Shown piece after piece: positions 1-9,150 of a stretch of 64,000 nt of DNA. Numbering within the stretch: position 1 is the stretch's first letter; each line of letters opens with the position of its first letter. Source of the stretch: Moorella sp. Hama-1 (lineage in GTDB: Bacteria; Bacillota; DSM-521; Neomoorellales; Neomoorellaceae); NCBI RefSeq assembly GCF_023734095.1, contig NZ_AP024620.1:1794501-1858500 (forward strand), in the 5' to 3' direction. The translations under genes were made by a program, and so were the position numbers. The notes beneath the pieces were generated by a model that saw only the letters and a program-made list of their open reading frames with translations, ran no database searches and was not told the DNA's origin.

Positions 1-169
1 CGGTTCCTGATTGGAAAAAATCCAGGTCGAAGGAACGACGGTGCCATATTTGCAAAGATAGGCCCGTACCTCCGGCCAGGTAAAATTTCCGGCCAATTTT
101 ACTTGCAGCCAATACTTCTAAAACCGCCTTTGTCCTGTCGCCCAAAATGTTTTCCCAGGCTGCAGCCAT
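1..169 (-). CDS. AbiEii/AbiGii-type nucleotidyltransferase, N-terminal part (runs off window)
   Basis: Only the first 56 codons lie inside the window; the gene continues beyond position 1. The start ATG at 169 has an AGGAG Shine-Dalgarno just upstream. The visible protein contains the run LAGGTGLSLQ followed by HRRSFDLDFF, the nucleotide-binding GG and paired-Asp signature of the AbiEii/DUF1814 nucleotidyltransferase family. Family members are usually toxins of type IV toxin-antitoxin or abortive-infection pairs, with an antitoxin encoded just upstream. No antitoxin gene is seen upstream here, so it could also be a solitary member. The call rests on the motif; the function is inferred. Confidence 0.7.
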   Translation of the reverse strand, partial: MAAAWENILGDRTKAVLEVLAASKIGRKFYLAGGTGLSLQIWHRRSFDLDFFQSGT

Positions 170-487
170 GATAATACTCCTATAAAAACCTTTTCCCAGT
201 CTCCGTTACCTTATCCCTATTAACAGTTTACACCAAAAAGCAAAACGCCACAAGGTTAAATATTACTTAACTGTCCACCCTCTACCTTCCTCCTACCATC
301 TCCGTACCCTCACCGTTTTATGGCCGTTTAGCACATTTAAAGACGCGATCTTAAATTTAAAAATATTGGCATCGATAACTTACGCTGGCCGCAATGTTAC
401 GGCTTGGCCAGGAATTTTAGCTGCTGTGATTTAATATCCCAGGCTGCAGGTTTCAGATGCATTAACACTGGCCGCTTGAGAAAAATA
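170..487. other. Intergenic stretch without a supported gene
   Basis: This AT-rich spacer separates the divergent AbiEii-type gene from the cooC operon. Short open frames exist in it, but none has a ribosome binding site or recognisable protein. Apart from the promoter at its right edge (488-516) I see nothing functional. Confidence 0.5.
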
Positions 488-516
488 TTGACAGCGAAGT
501 ATTTGCCTATTAAAAT
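488..516 (+). promoter_or_regulatory. Predicted sigma-A promoter for the cooC operon
   Basis: TTGACA-N17-TAAAAT lies 57 bases upstream of the cooC start codon, facing it. The -35 box is a perfect consensus match and the spacing is ideal. Confidence 0.7.
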
Positions 517-572
517 AGTAATATGCAACATATGTCCAATTTACCAATACCACTATAGGAGAGGCTGTTATT

Positions 573-1334
573 ATGCCCAAAATACTTATTACCGGACGGG
601 GCGGCTGTGGCAAAAGTACACTTGTTACTCTGTTAACCCGTAGTTTAAATAAACGTGGTAACGTCCTGGTGCTAGATGCAGATGAATCAAATCTCGGTAT
701 CTGTAATATGCTGGGACTGCAGCCGCCGGAAATGACTTTAATGGGTGTATTGGGGGGCAGATCAAAGATTAAGGTAAAGCTTTTAAGTTCCCCGGATGAA
801 GAGAAAAGAGTGTTCGTGGATAATTTGACAATCGATAAACTACCGGAGGAATGTCTAGGTGGAAGGTGGCCGGTTCGTTACCTGCGTATCGGCAAAATTG
901 AACGTAGCCTGGAAGGGTGCGCTTGCCCAATGGGGGCTGTGGCCCGTACTTTACTAAAAGAGCTTACAGTAGGGCCGGATGAATGGGTATTAATAGATAC
1001 CGAAGCCGGCGTTGAACACTTCGGGCGGGGGGTACCGCAAGGGGTAGATCGGGTGATAATAGTGGTCGATCCTTCCCAGGAAGCGCTTTTGCTTGCAATA
1101 AAAGCTCGAAAACTATGTGCTGACCTGAATAAGGACTATAAGGTTGTCATAAATAAGGCCGATGCCGCTGCCGCGGCTTACCTGCGCCAGGAGCTCGCTG
1201 CCAGAGGAATGGCCGTGGCAGTAACTATACCTTTTTTAAATAAAATCCAGCAAGCCAACATGCTGGGGGAAGCTCTGACGGCAAATATGGGCGGGAATGA
1301 AGTGGAGGCGTTGGTGAAAATGCTGGAGGAATAA
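573..1334 (+). CDS. cooC: CooC-type nickel-insertion ATPase (MinD/Mrp superfamily)
   Basis: A cytosolic P-loop ATPase of 253 residues. The deviant Walker A GRGGCGKST is at residues 8-16, and a C-x-C motif (C116, C118; context EGCACP) matches the metal-binding CxC of CooC, which helps load nickel into carbon monoxide dehydrogenase. The start has a well-placed AGGAG 10 bases upstream. It is the first gene after a consensus promoter and precedes a small Fe-S protein and a flavin disulfide reductase, so it may serve a redox enzyme encoded elsewhere. There is no CODH gene in the window. Other members of the CooC/MinD group mature different metalloenzymes, so the exact client is unknown. Confidence 0.75.
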   Translation: MPKILITGRGGCGKSTLVTLLTRSLNKRGNVLVLDADESNLGICNMLGLQPPEMTLMGVLGGRSKIKVKLLSSPDEEKRVFVDNLTIDKLPEECLGGRWPVRYLRIGKIERSLEGCACPMGAVARTLLKELTVGPDEWVLIDTEAGVEHFGRGVPQGVDRVIIVVDPSQEALLLAIKARKLCADLNKDYKVVINKADAAAAAYLRQELAARGMAVAVTIPFLNKIQQANMLGEALTANMGGNEVEALVKMLEE

Positions 1335-1359
1335 AGAGGAATAGAATGGAGGGACGTCG

Positions 1360-1569
1360 ATGTTGGTAGTAAGTATCGTTCAAGATAAATGCCGGCCGGA
1401 TGAATGTGAAAACGGTGTATGCACGGCGGTTGCTTCCTGCGCCTGGAAGGCGCTGGAACAAAGCCGGCCGTTTACCAGGCCGACTATTAATAGCAATACC
1501 TGCCTTGGATGTTTTCACTGTACTCTTTTTTGCCGGCATGAGGCTCTAATTGTATCTCCTTCCCGGTGA
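1360..1569 (+). CDS. Small 4Fe-4S ferredoxin-like protein
   Basis: A 69-residue, cysteine-rich protein. The C-terminal CLGCFHCTLFC is a canonical CxxCxxCxxxC cluster motif, and the N-terminal half carries further cysteines (DKCRPDECENGVC and a later C) that could hold a second, atypical cluster. GGAGGG precedes the ATG by six bases. It lies 25 bases after cooC and about 35 bases before the flavoprotein gene, so it is probably cotranscribed and may pass electrons to that enzyme. The partner is an inference; the Fe-S assignment is direct. Confidence 0.75.
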   Translation: MLVVSIVQDKCRPDECENGVCTAVASCAWKALEQSRPFTRPTINSNTCLGCFHCTLFCRHEALIVSPSR

Positions 1570-1603
1570 TAAAAATGATTAATGATTAGGGGGAATATTT
1601 TTG

Positions 1604-2950
1604 ATGATCAAATATGATGTGATCATTATCGGTGGCGGTCCTGCGGGCATCAGCGCTACAAGGGTTTTTGGCCAGGCAAACTCGGGATTAAGGGTTGCCC
1701 TTATTAGGCCCGAGCCCCACAGTATAATTTACTGCGCTATGCCCTATGTAATCGAGGGTGAAATCCTGCTGGAAAAGACTTTTAAAGCAGATGCCCTGGT
1801 GACGGATAATGGTGTAGATTTAATTCGCGATAAGGCAATCGCAGTGGATTTTAAGACCAGGGAAATTACTTGCGCTTCGGGTAATAAATATAGTTACCAA
1901 AAACTGCTTATAGCTACCGGAGCACAACCGATCCTGCCTGATATCAAGGGAAGAGAATTGCGGGGTGTCATAACTTTTAAGACTGAAGGTGACTTATCTG
2001 CCTTGATGGAGGACGTAGCCAGCGGCCTGAAGAAGGTTGTCGTCGTTGGTGCCGGGGCTATCGGCATCGAGCTGGCCCAGGCTCTTAAAGCCCAGGGCGT
2101 TGAAGTGCACCTTGTGGATATGCAGGACCACATTTTGCCGGCGCTGGTAGATCCGGAAATGGTGGTTGAGGCGCAAAAAATGCTACAGGATAAAGGTATA
2201 ATCCTGTACCTGAACAACAGAGTTGTTTCCCTGGAAGGAGAGGAAGGCGTCGACGAAGTAATTCTGGCCAATGGCAAGGGCATCAGTTTCGGTGGGGAGG
2301 AAGGTCTGGTTGTTTTTTGTGTAGGCATGAGGGCTGATATCGACTTTTTGCGGGGCACAGAATTAACGTTGGGCCGTAATGGCATCCCTGTCAACGCCGG
2401 CATGGAGACCAATCTTCCCGGAGTTTACGCCGCCGGGGATTGCGTGGAATATCAATGCGCCCTTACCGGCAGGGTTATAGAAGGCAAGCTGGCCACCAAT
2501 GCCGTGCCCATGGGTAAAGTCGCGGGCCGGCGTATCCTTGGCGATGATATTGAGTATGCCGGCTTTTATAATGGTGCTGCTACAAAAATATACACTCTCC
2601 GTATCGGGGGAACAGGTTTTACCGAAAGAGCTGCAAAAGAGAATGGGTATACTCCTGTAACCGGCTATGGGGAAACCACGACCAAATTTCCTATTATACC
2701 AGGAGCTAAAAAAGTAAAGATTAAGCTAATTGCCGATAAAGGATCCAGACGCATAATCGGCGGGCAGGTGGTAGGCGGCGAGGCTGTTGTTGAACGGGTG
2801 GACATTATTACTTTTGCTATGCAGAAGAAGGCTAGAGTCGACGAACTTGCAGCCTTAAGTTATGCCGCCCAACCTTACCAATCTTTTTACCCCGCTAACA
2901 ACGCTATCGTTATGGCGGCTGAGGAAATAGCCGGTAAACTTAAGAAATAG
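1604..2950 (+). CDS. FAD-dependent pyridine nucleotide-disulfide oxidoreductase (CoA-disulfide reductase/NADH oxidase type)
   Basis: A 448-residue two-dinucleotide-fold flavoprotein. The FAD-binding GGGPAG is near the N-terminus, a second GAGAIGIELAQAL fold near residue 150 binds NAD(P)H, and GVYAAGDC closes the FAD site. The single redox cysteine near residue 44 (YCAMPY) corresponds to the active-site Cys of CoA-disulfide reductases and NADH oxidases rather than the CxxxxC of glutathione reductases. The ATG at 1604 is preferred over the TTG one codon upstream; an AGGGGGA site precedes both. Its place after cooC and the small ferredoxin suggests a redox partner role, possibly in cluster or metal handling. 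The substrate is undetermined. Confidence 0.8.
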   Translation: MIKYDVIIIGGGPAGISATRVFGQANSGLRVALIRPEPHSIIYCAMPYVIEGEILLEKTFKADALVTDNGVDLIRDKAIAVDFKTREITCASGNKYSYQKLLIATGAQPILPDIKGRELRGVITFKTEGDLSALMEDVASGLKKVVVVGAGAIGIELAQALKAQGVEVHLVDMQDHILPALVDPEMVVEAQKMLQDKGIILYLNNRVVSLEGEEGVDEVILANGKGISFGGEEGLVVFCVGMRADIDFLRGTELTLGRNGIPVNAGMETNLPGVYAAGDCVEYQCALTGRVIEGKLATNAVPMGKVAGRRILGDDIEYAGFYNGAATKIYTLRIGGTGFTERAAKENGYTPVTGYGETTTKFPIIPGAKKVKIKLIADKGSRRIIGGQVVGGEAVVERVDIITFAMQKKARVDELAALSYAAQPYQSFYPANNAIVMAAEEIAGKLKK

Positions 2951-3004
2951 CCTGGTGCCATGGTGTATTTGATGGTGGGATAGGCAACATAGGAGGACGG
3001 TCAT

Positions 3005-3631
3005 ATGCAAGGTTATGCTATTGTAGCCTGCGGAACAATGCGGCCAGAGCTAGAGCGCTTAAAAGAAGAGGGCTTTTTAAAGACTGCAAAAATCTTTTAC
3101 ACTACTCCCGGCCTGCACCAGGAACCACCAGAATTAGCCCGGCAATTGGACCTGCAAATAAGTAAGGCTAAGAAATCCAGCAGGAAAATTATCGTCGTCT
3201 ATGGTGGTAAGTTTTGCTACATCAACATTAATGACCCTTACGATAATATCGATGCCCTTATCAGCAGACAACAAGAAGAGGGTTATACAATCTCCAGGAT
3301 CCAGGCCGAGAGGTGCTTTGATATGCTTGCCAGTAGCGAAGAAAGGGAAAAATTGGCTGCGGGCTCCAAGGTGTGGTGGCTTACGCCAGGTTGGATACTT
3401 TACCGTCATCAGGTATTTAAGGGTTGGGATAAAGCGCAGGCCAATGAAAATTTTCCCAAGCATGACGGCGGTGCCATTCTCCTGGACGGACTTGACTTTT
3501 TCAACCGTTACAGTTTGGAACATACGGAAGAACTCCTGGATTTTTCCGATTGGATGGCTCTGCCTATCCAGCCCTATAACCTTTCTCTGGAACGTTTGCG
3601 AACTTTGCTGGCAGCACAAATAAAAGAATGA
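3005..3631 (+). CDS. DUF1638 family protein
   Basis: A 208-residue soluble protein with the DUF1638 pattern: an N-terminal beta-strand ending in ACGTMRPE and a central VVYGGKFC segment. Members often lie near corrinoid methyltransferase genes, but their biochemistry is unknown. AGGAGG precedes the ATG, and the gene follows the flavoprotein by 54 bases, so it is probably the last gene of the cooC unit. No methyltransferase or corrinoid protein is encoded beside it here. There is no signal peptide or membrane segment. Confidence 0.65.
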   Translation: MQGYAIVACGTMRPELERLKEEGFLKTAKIFYTTPGLHQEPPELARQLDLQISKAKKSSRKIIVVYGGKFCYININDPYDNIDALISRQQEEGYTISRIQAERCFDMLASSEEREKLAAGSKVWWLTPGWILYRHQVFKGWDKAQANENFPKHDGGAILLDGLDFFNRYSLEHTEELLDFSDWMALPIQPYNLSLERLRTLLAAQIKE

Positions 3632-3682
3632 AAATATTATACCCGCATTGTGACCATTATCAATTAATATTAAAATATAGCG

Positions 3683-4771
3683 CTATAAGCCAAAGAGTTT
3701 GTAACAGTTGGTACACGGCGGGGGAGGCGCCGGCACTTCCGGGTTATCCAGGAGAAAAGGGTTGGTCAGGTCCAGGCGGTAACGGAAAGGCTGTTTAAAT
3801 TCTCGGGCGGCTTTATTTTTAATCACCCTGGTCAGGCCTTCAGTAATATTGCCATAATTCAAGGGCTTAAAGGGCGCTTCCTGCCGGCAAAAGTAACGGG
3901 GTACCCTGCCTTTATAGGGCAGCCCCAGATAGACGCAGGGGGACACTTCACCGTAACTGTTGACAAAAATATGTTTCAAGGGCCGGGCATCGCAGACCAT
4001 AACATCAGGATTAAACTGCAAAGGATAGACTCTTAAAGGGAGGCTCTGCCGCCGGGCCCTTTCTTCAGCGTCTTGGATGACAAGAAGATATTCTTGAGAA
4101 ATTACTTCTCCCGGGCAGGCAAAAGCCCTTAAATCTTCCAGCTCTGGAGAAAGAGTTAGATCCAGGTTGGTGACCACCACTTCATCGGCCCCGGCGCCGG
4201 CAGCTAATTCTACAAAGGCCGGCAGCTCATGGAGATTTCTCCTGGTCATCAGGTAGGAACAAACAATTTTGGGTAAAGGGCTACCTTGCTTTTGTTTGAT
4301 AGCCGCCAGGCGGCCAATGTTTGTCAGCAATCGTTTGAGGCTGGAGCCGGACCGTAACGCGGCATGGGTAACCGGATTGCCCCCGGCTACGGAAAGGCCC
4401 AGAATATCACTCTGCATTTCTACCAGCCGCTCCAAAACAGCGGGACCCAGAAGAACGCCGTTGGTAGTGAAGCCCACCCGGCAGCCCTGTTCTTGGGCCA
4501 GCTGCATCATATCAAATAGCCGCGGGTGCAATAGTGGTTCGCCCCAGCCCTGGAAGTAAATTAACCCTATCTGGCGCAGATAAGGGGCAATATAGCGCAC
4601 GAAGAGTTCCCACGTGAAGTCGGCGTCATACCAGCCGTCTTGCAAAAGGGTGTGGGGACAAAAAGAACATTTAAGCTGGCAACGGCTGGTGACCTCCAGT
4701 TGGAGGACCGGTATTTTTGGTGCTGCCGGTAAAAGTCCCCGGAAAATGGTTTTAAGGTTCGGCCATTGCAT
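3683..4771 (-). CDS. Radical SAM/SPASM domain protein
   Basis: A 362-residue protein with the radical SAM triad C31-x3-C35-x2-C38 (context CQLKCSFCP), a GWGEPL segment matching the usual GGEP SAM-binding motif, and a C-terminal cysteine set (C in MVCDARP, SPCVYLG, YFCRQ, and the final CTNC) typical of a SPASM auxiliary-cluster domain. Such proteins modify peptides or small molecules. No substrate peptide gene is seen next to it. It is convergent with the DUF1638 gene and is followed upstream by an MBL-fold gene on the same strand. The substrate is unknown. Confidence 0.8.
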   Translation of the reverse strand: MQWPNLKTIFRGLLPAAPKIPVLQLEVTSRCQLKCSFCPHTLLQDGWYDADFTWELFVRYIAPYLRQIGLIYFQGWGEPLLHPRLFDMMQLAQEQGCRVGFTTNGVLLGPAVLERLVEMQSDILGLSVAGGNPVTHAALRSGSSLKRLLTNIGRLAAIKQKQGSPLPKIVCSYLMTRRNLHELPAFVELAAGAGADEVVVTNLDLTLSPELEDLRAFACPGEVISQEYLLVIQDAEERARRQSLPLRVYPLQFNPDVMVCDARPLKHIFVNSYGEVSPCVYLGLPYKGRVPRYFCRQEAPFKPLNYGNITEGLTRVIKNKAAREFKQPFRYRLDLTNPFLLDNPEVPAPPPPCTNCYKLFGL

Positions 4772-4798
4772 CAGCTATCATACTGCTTTCTTTTAAGC

Positions 4799-5644
4799 CT
4801 ATTCACCGGTAAACCGGAAGGCACGTCCTGTTTCATTGTAAATAAACTTATTTCCCAAGGCCTGGTAGAGGGCGGAACTGGCCTGAAAGCCGGTGCAGTG
4901 GCAGGCTACCAGGTACCGGAGACCGAAACGCGGCAGGGCCTTGATCGTCTTCTCCAGTCGCTCCGGACCGGCGTCCTTTAAGTGGGTGCCGCCGATGACG
5001 GCGAAGATGCGGCTGGCACCGGTAAGGTCCAGGATGCGCTCCAGGGTGCTGATTAGCCCGGAGTGGGCGCAGCCCAGGAGCACCAGCGGCCCTTCCCTGG
5101 TAGTAATGATTAAAGACTGGTCGTCCCAGAGGTTGTCCTGGAGGTACTCACCACCGGCCAGGAGGCGAAATTCCCGGCTCAAGGCTTCAAAAGCCTGCCG
5201 GGGCCGGATTTCGCCGGTCAAGACAATTCCTTCTGCCAGCTCGACGGGTTGCCGGGAGAGGTGGAAAACCGCCCCGCTGGTTTCTAATTCTGCCCGCGAC
5301 CACGGGATGCCGATATACCTGGCTTCCTCCCCTTCCCGGAGGCGGTATTTGGCCGTAAAGACATCGGGGTGGGCGTATACGGGAAGGGGCCCGGTAATTT
5401 CGCAGATCTTTTTTAGGCCACCGGTATGGTCGTCATGGCCGTGGCTTAAGGCAATAGCTGTAATTTCCCGGGGATCGAGACCCAGGCTTAACATATTCTG
5501 CACAATGGCGCCTCCGGCCCCGGTGTCGAAGAGAATAGTCTTTTCCCCGGTTCGTACCAGAAAAGCCAGGCCGTGCTCGGCTATGAGGCCTCTGGTGGTT
5601 ACTGTATTGTCTACCAGGTTAATGATTTCTACGGTACCAGCCAT
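4799..5644 (-). CDS. MBL-fold metallohydrolase, dihydropterin-RFAP synthase-like group
   Basis: A 281-residue metallo-beta-lactamase fold protein. The zinc-binding HxHxDH is present as H68, H70, D72, H73 (SHGHDDH), with GCAHSG near residue 192 and a late CHCTGF supplying further ligands. This spacing and the LGCAHSG motif match the group that includes 7,8-dihydropterin-6-methyl-4-(beta-D-ribofuranosyl)aminobenzene-5'-phosphate synthase homologues. In bacteria most of these have no assigned reaction. It lies upstream of and in the same direction as the radical SAM gene. Confidence 0.75.
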   Translation of the reverse strand: MAGTVEIINLVDNTVTTRGLIAEHGLAFLVRTGEKTILFDTGAGGAIVQNMLSLGLDPREITAIALSHGHDDHTGGLKKICEITGPLPVYAHPDVFTAKYRLREGEEARYIGIPWSRAELETSGAVFHLSRQPVELAEGIVLTGEIRPRQAFEALSREFRLLAGGEYLQDNLWDDQSLIITTREGPLVLLGCAHSGLISTLERILDLTGASRIFAVIGGTHLKDAGPERLEKTIKALPRFGLRYLVACHCTGFQASSALYQALGNKFIYNETGRAFRFTGE

Positions 5645-5683
5645 CTTTATTTGTCCTCCCTTAAATTATTTCTATGGTTATTT

Positions 5684-5908
5684 CTAATCGCGGCAGCACC
5701 CGCCGGGCGGGCAGCTATCCGGCCGGGAATCCCTCTCGCAGCACAGCGTTTTCCCGCCGGCGTCGGGGCGGCTTTTTACTATATATGGTGCCGAGAATAC
5801 CCTTACTAATCTCGTGCTGCCGCAGTAAAGACAAATAGCTGCATCTTCACGCTTGTTAAATGTACTTACAGCCCCGCAATTGCTGCATGTGAATTCAAAT
5901 TCCGGCAT
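5684..5908 (-). CDS. FmdB-type zinc-ribbon protein with Cys-rich tail
   Basis: A 74-residue protein beginning MPEFEFTCSNCG and containing CLYCGS and a VRVFSAP segment, the two knuckles and conserved strand of FmdB-family regulatory zinc ribbons. The C-terminal tail adds a second cysteine cluster (CCERD ... SCPPGGCCRD) that may bind another metal ion. A strong promoter lies about 25 bases upstream (5934-5962). FmdB proteins are small and poorly characterised; a regulatory role is only a family-level expectation. Confidence 0.7.
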   Translation of the reverse strand: MPEFEFTCSNCGAVSTFNKREDAAICLYCGSTRLVRVFSAPYIVKSRPDAGGKTLCCERDSRPDSCPPGGCCRD

Positions 5909-5933
5909 TCGCTATTCATCCCTGCTAGATTCT

Positions 5934-5962
5934 AGTATAAATCTATAAAGAACATACGTCAA
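5934..5962 (-). promoter_or_regulatory. Predicted sigma-A promoter for the zinc-ribbon gene
   Basis: On the minus strand, TTGACG-N17-TATACT. The bases right after the -35 box read TATG, and the 29-bp element matches the promoter at 12075-12103 at 23 positions, including much of the spacer. Confidence 0.65.
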
Positions 5963-6187
5963 TATCGCCTTGAAAAAAACTTGTCAGCCCGCATCTTATG
6001 CTGGACGGTAGCCGCCGCACTTCCGCCGCTAACCAATACATCCGTTTGCTTCAAACCGGTCGTCCCTTTCCATGGGTTTTGTTAATACTAGAACTTAATT
6101 GCAGAAAAAGCGTAGTAATTATTGGGTTATACGTCAATATTAGTCAGGGGAAAAAATACGGTAGTATAATTGGTTTTATATTTATAT

Positions 6188-6811
6188 CTACCATGCAGCC
6201 TTTTTCAACGACCACTTATTCTCCCATCCGGTCCACAATGTTTCCACCGCTTCCACCAGCACCGCATCAAACTGGATGGCTTTGTTGGCTGCAACTTCTT
6301 CCCAACAGCGGTGCCAGGTCAAAGCCGGACGATATGGCCGTTCCGAGGTCATGGCATCGATGGCATCACATAAAGCAATAATCCGTGAGCCTAAGGGGAT
6401 GGTCTCGCCTTTTAAGCCGGCCGGGTAACCCTTGCCGTCCCACCGTTCATGATGATAAAGAACTAGTTGAGCTATTGGCTTCAATCGCGGCGATTTAGCC
6501 AAAATATTAAAACCTATTTCCGGGTGGCGCTGGATCGCTGCTCGTTCGTGAGGTAAAAGGCGCCCCGGTTTACGCAAAATCTGGTCCGGGACGCCAATTT
6601 TCCCAATATCATGCAAATGGGCGGCTATATGTATTTTCTCAAGTTCTGCGCCTTTAATCCCAATTCTCCTGGCCAGGTCAAAGGCCATATCCGCCACGCG
6701 TTGCGAATGTTCTTCACTATAAGGATCCCTGGCTTCCAGGGCGGCCGTTAAACATTCAATAATGTCATGGTAGACCCCATGGAGGTCACGCCCATATATC
6801 CAGGAAAGCAT
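6188..6811 (-). CDS. HD-GYP domain phosphodiesterase
   Basis: A 207-residue protein consisting almost entirely of an HD-GYP domain. HLHDIGKIG carries the HD pair, followed by LLPHERAAIQRHPEIG, YHHERWDGKGYPAGL (the GYP motif) and ALCDAIDAMTSERPYR. HD-GYP enzymes usually hydrolyse cyclic di-GMP. No sensor domain is attached. I chose the ATG at 6811, which has GGAAGGGG upstream; the frame is open to a GTG at 6892, but that extension overlaps the FeoB-associated gene and looks like intergenic read-through. It follows the feo genes on the same strand and could be cotranscribed with them. Confidence 0.85.
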   Translation of the reverse strand: MLSWIYGRDLHGVYHDIIECLTAALEARDPYSEEHSQRVADMAFDLARRIGIKGAELEKIHIAAHLHDIGKIGVPDQILRKPGRLLPHERAAIQRHPEIGFNILAKSPRLKPIAQLVLYHHERWDGKGYPAGLKGETIPLGSRIIALCDAIDAMTSERPYRPALTWHRCWEEVAANKAIQFDAVLVEAVETLWTGWENKWSLKKAAW

Positions 6812-6870
6812 CCCGTTTCCCCTTCCGGTTGTGAGAACCCCCTTTAATCGCCAAAAACCGCGGGAAGATA

Positions 6871-7008
6871 TTATCTTCCAGTTCTGTGACACCCGTCACA
6901 AGCTCCCCCGCAACCTGGGCAACCTGTTCCTCTCAAGGTTACCAGCAGATGCCGCGCCAGAATGCCAGCCGCCAGAATACCTGCTCCGGCTAAAACGGCA
7001 ATTTCCAT
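6871..7008 (-). CDS. FeoB-associated Cys-rich membrane peptide
   Basis: A 45-residue ORF directly downstream of feoB. It starts with a single hydrophobic helix (about residues 3-18, rich in Ala, Gly, Ile and Leu) and ends in a short soluble tail with four cysteines, CPGCGGACDGC, arranged as two CxxC pairs. Length, position and architecture match the FeoB-associated Cys-rich membrane proteins of Firmicutes, thought to assist ferrous iron transport or reduction. The feoB stop is 47 bases upstream. The gene is too short to be called by length-based ORF finders. Confidence 0.8.
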   Translation of the reverse strand: MEIAVLAGAGILAAGILARHLLVTLRGTGCPGCGGACDGCHRTGR

Positions 7009-7054
7009 TGCTTTCCCCCCTTATAGCGGCGCTCAAAACATTCCAGTACTCGTT

Positions 7055-9106
7055 TTAGCCAAGTCCTAGGATTCTCCCTACCTGGAAGACCAGCGCCGCC
7101 ATCACCCAACCCAGTACCAAACTATAACCTATGGCAAAGGCAGTCCAGCTCCAGGAATTAGTCTCCCGGCGTATGGCCGCGATAGTTGCTACGCAGGGAA
7201 TGTAAATCAGGGTCATAACCATAAAAGCGTACGCGGAAAGGGGCGTCCAGGAATTTGCAATAGCGCCTGTCAAGCCGTTTTCCTCTACTCCGTAGAGCAC
7301 CCCCAGGGTGCCGACGACCACTTCTTTAGCCAGGATGCCAAAAACCAGGGCTACCGCCGCTTGCCAGGTGCCGAAACCGGCCGGTTTAAAGATCGGCGCC
7401 AGCATAGTTCCCAGTTTCCCGATCAGGCTCGCCTGGCTGGCGTATTCCACCCCCAGGGGCAGGTTGGAAAGGAACCAGATCAGCACCACAACACCGACAA
7501 TAACGGTGCCGGCCTTGCGGACAAAAGAGCTCCCTCTTTCCCACATGTGAATCAAGGTGCCTTTAAGGGTCGGGACCCGGTAAGGCGGCAGCTCCATGAC
7601 AAAGGGAGCGGTTTCCCCTTTAAAAAGAAAGGTCTTAAAGATTTTGCCCATGATAATGGCCAGCACAATACCTAAAAGGTACAGGGAGAAGATTACCCAA
7701 CCCTGATTGGCTGTAAAGAAGGCGCCAGTGAAAAGGACGTAAACCGGTAAGCGGGCCGTGCAGGACATCAAGGGATTAATAAGAATAGTAATCAACCGGT
7801 CCTTACGATTTTCCAGCGTTCTGGTAGCCATAATAGCCGGGACATTGCAGCCAAAACCGATTAAAAGCGGGACAAAGGATTTGCCGTGCAACCCCATAGC
7901 ATGCATCAGCCGGTCCATAATGTAGGCAGCCCTAGCCATATAACCGCTATCTTCCAGGAGGGAAATGGCCAGGAAGAGCAAGAAAATGGGAGGGATAAAA
8001 ACAAGCACCGAACCCACACCCCCGATTATCCCCTCTGTTAAAAAGGAGGTCAGCAGTTGTGGCGCCCCCCCAGCTTCCAGCCAGTTGGTAGTAAGGCCTT
8101 TTAAACTCTCAAAAACGGTTTCCACCCAACCAATCATGGGGTCACCCAACTTAAAGGTAAACTGAAAAACAGCCCACATCGCCAGGAGAAAAATGGGAAG
8201 CCCCAGGTATCTATTTGTTACTATGCTGTCAATTTTATCTGATAAAGTAAGTCTTTCCTCCAGGGTCTGGCGCCTAGTAACAGCCTCTTTTACCAGGCCG
8301 TTGATAAAACCGTAACGGCGATCGGCAATAAGGGCTTCTGCTTCTTCCCCCAACTTTTCATTGAGCTGTTTTTTGCTTCGTGCTGCCAGTTCAAGGATCT
8401 GTTTGGCCCCTTCTTTTTGTAGCTCTTCCTGGATCCGTTCATCGTCTTCCAAAAGTTTTATCGCCAGCCACCTGGCCGGGTATTTAGCGGCAAGATTAGC
8501 TTCCTGCTTTATAATTTGCTCTAATTTATCCAGTTGTTTTTCAATTTCCGTTCCATAGTTCACTCTTAACGGCCGGTAGGCTGCCTCCCCGACTCTTTGG
8601 GCAACCGCCGCTACAAGTTCTTTAATACCCTCGCCACGCGTAGCTACGGTCGGCACTACCGGAACCCCTAACGCTTGCGCCAGGCGCAAGATATTAATTT
8701 CGATCTTGCGTGCCCTGGCCTCATCAACCATATTTAAAGCAACGATTACATTGGCCCCCATCTCCAACAATTGGGTAGTCAAGTATAAGTTGCGCTCCAG
8801 GTTGGAAGCGTCGACGACATTGACAACAGCCTCAGGTTTCTCAAAGAGGATAAAATTACGAGCGATCAGCTCGTCCTCACTGTAAGCGCCAAGGCTATAA
8901 GTCCCGGGCAAATCGATAATATTGAAGTTTTGTCCTTGATAGTACAGCTTCCCTTCTTTTTTCTCCACCGTCACGCCCGGCCAGTTGCCAACATGCTGGC
9001 GGGCGCCGGTCAAATCATTAAAAATACTGGTCTTACCTGAATTGGGATTGCCGACTAAGGCAATAATCTTCCCCCTTTCAGGTTTAGTCGTTAACGTTGC
9101 CTCCAT
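7055..9106 (-). CDS. feoB: Ferrous iron transporter FeoB
   Basis: A 683-residue inner-membrane protein. The N-terminal G domain has G1 GNPNSGKT near residue 19, G3 DLPGTY and G4 NMVDE, followed by a helical spacer and a polytopic membrane region from about residue 300 that includes the GFGCNVPA core motif and its later counterpart around PCVATI. It imports Fe2+ across the cytoplasmic membrane with nucleotide control by the G domain. Length is typical of clostridial FeoB. AAGGAGGGG precedes the ATG. Upstream are feoA and the DtxR-FeoA regulator; downstream is the Cys-rich accessory peptide. Confidence 0.95.
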   Translation of the reverse strand: MEATLTTKPERGKIIALVGNPNSGKTSIFNDLTGARQHVGNWPGVTVEKKEGKLYYQGQNFNIIDLPGTYSLGAYSEDELIARNFILFEKPEAVVNVVDASNLERNLYLTTQLLEMGANVIVALNMVDEARARKIEINILRLAQALGVPVVPTVATRGEGIKELVAAVAQRVGEAAYRPLRVNYGTEIEKQLDKLEQIIKQEANLAAKYPARWLAIKLLEDDERIQEELQKEGAKQILELAARSKKQLNEKLGEEAEALIADRRYGFINGLVKEAVTRRQTLEERLTLSDKIDSIVTNRYLGLPIFLLAMWAVFQFTFKLGDPMIGWVETVFESLKGLTTNWLEAGGAPQLLTSFLTEGIIGGVGSVLVFIPPIFLLFLAISLLEDSGYMARAAYIMDRLMHAMGLHGKSFVPLLIGFGCNVPAIMATRTLENRKDRLITILINPLMSCTARLPVYVLFTGAFFTANQGWVIFSLYLLGIVLAIIMGKIFKTFLFKGETAPFVMELPPYRVPTLKGTLIHMWERGSSFVRKAGTVIVGVVVLIWFLSNLPLGVEYASQASLIGKLGTMLAPIFKPAGFGTWQAAVALVFGILAKEVVVGTLGVLYGVEENGLTGAIANSWTPLSAYAFMVMTLIYIPCVATIAAIRRETNSWSWTAFAIGYSLVLGWVMAALVFQVGRILGLG

Positions 9107-9150
9107 GGGTTCCCCTCCTTATAAAATGACCATTTGCGACGAAAAGAAAC

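Noticed and set aside
6132-6170. Promoter-like TTGACG/TATAAT pieces in the spacer left of the HD-GYP gene
   Set aside because: The boxes are on opposite strands or wrongly spaced and no gene follows.
6811-6892. N-terminal extension of the HD-GYP protein to a GTG at 6892
   Set aside because: It overlaps the FeoB-associated gene out of frame and the added residues look non-coding; ATG 6811 has a better ribosome site.
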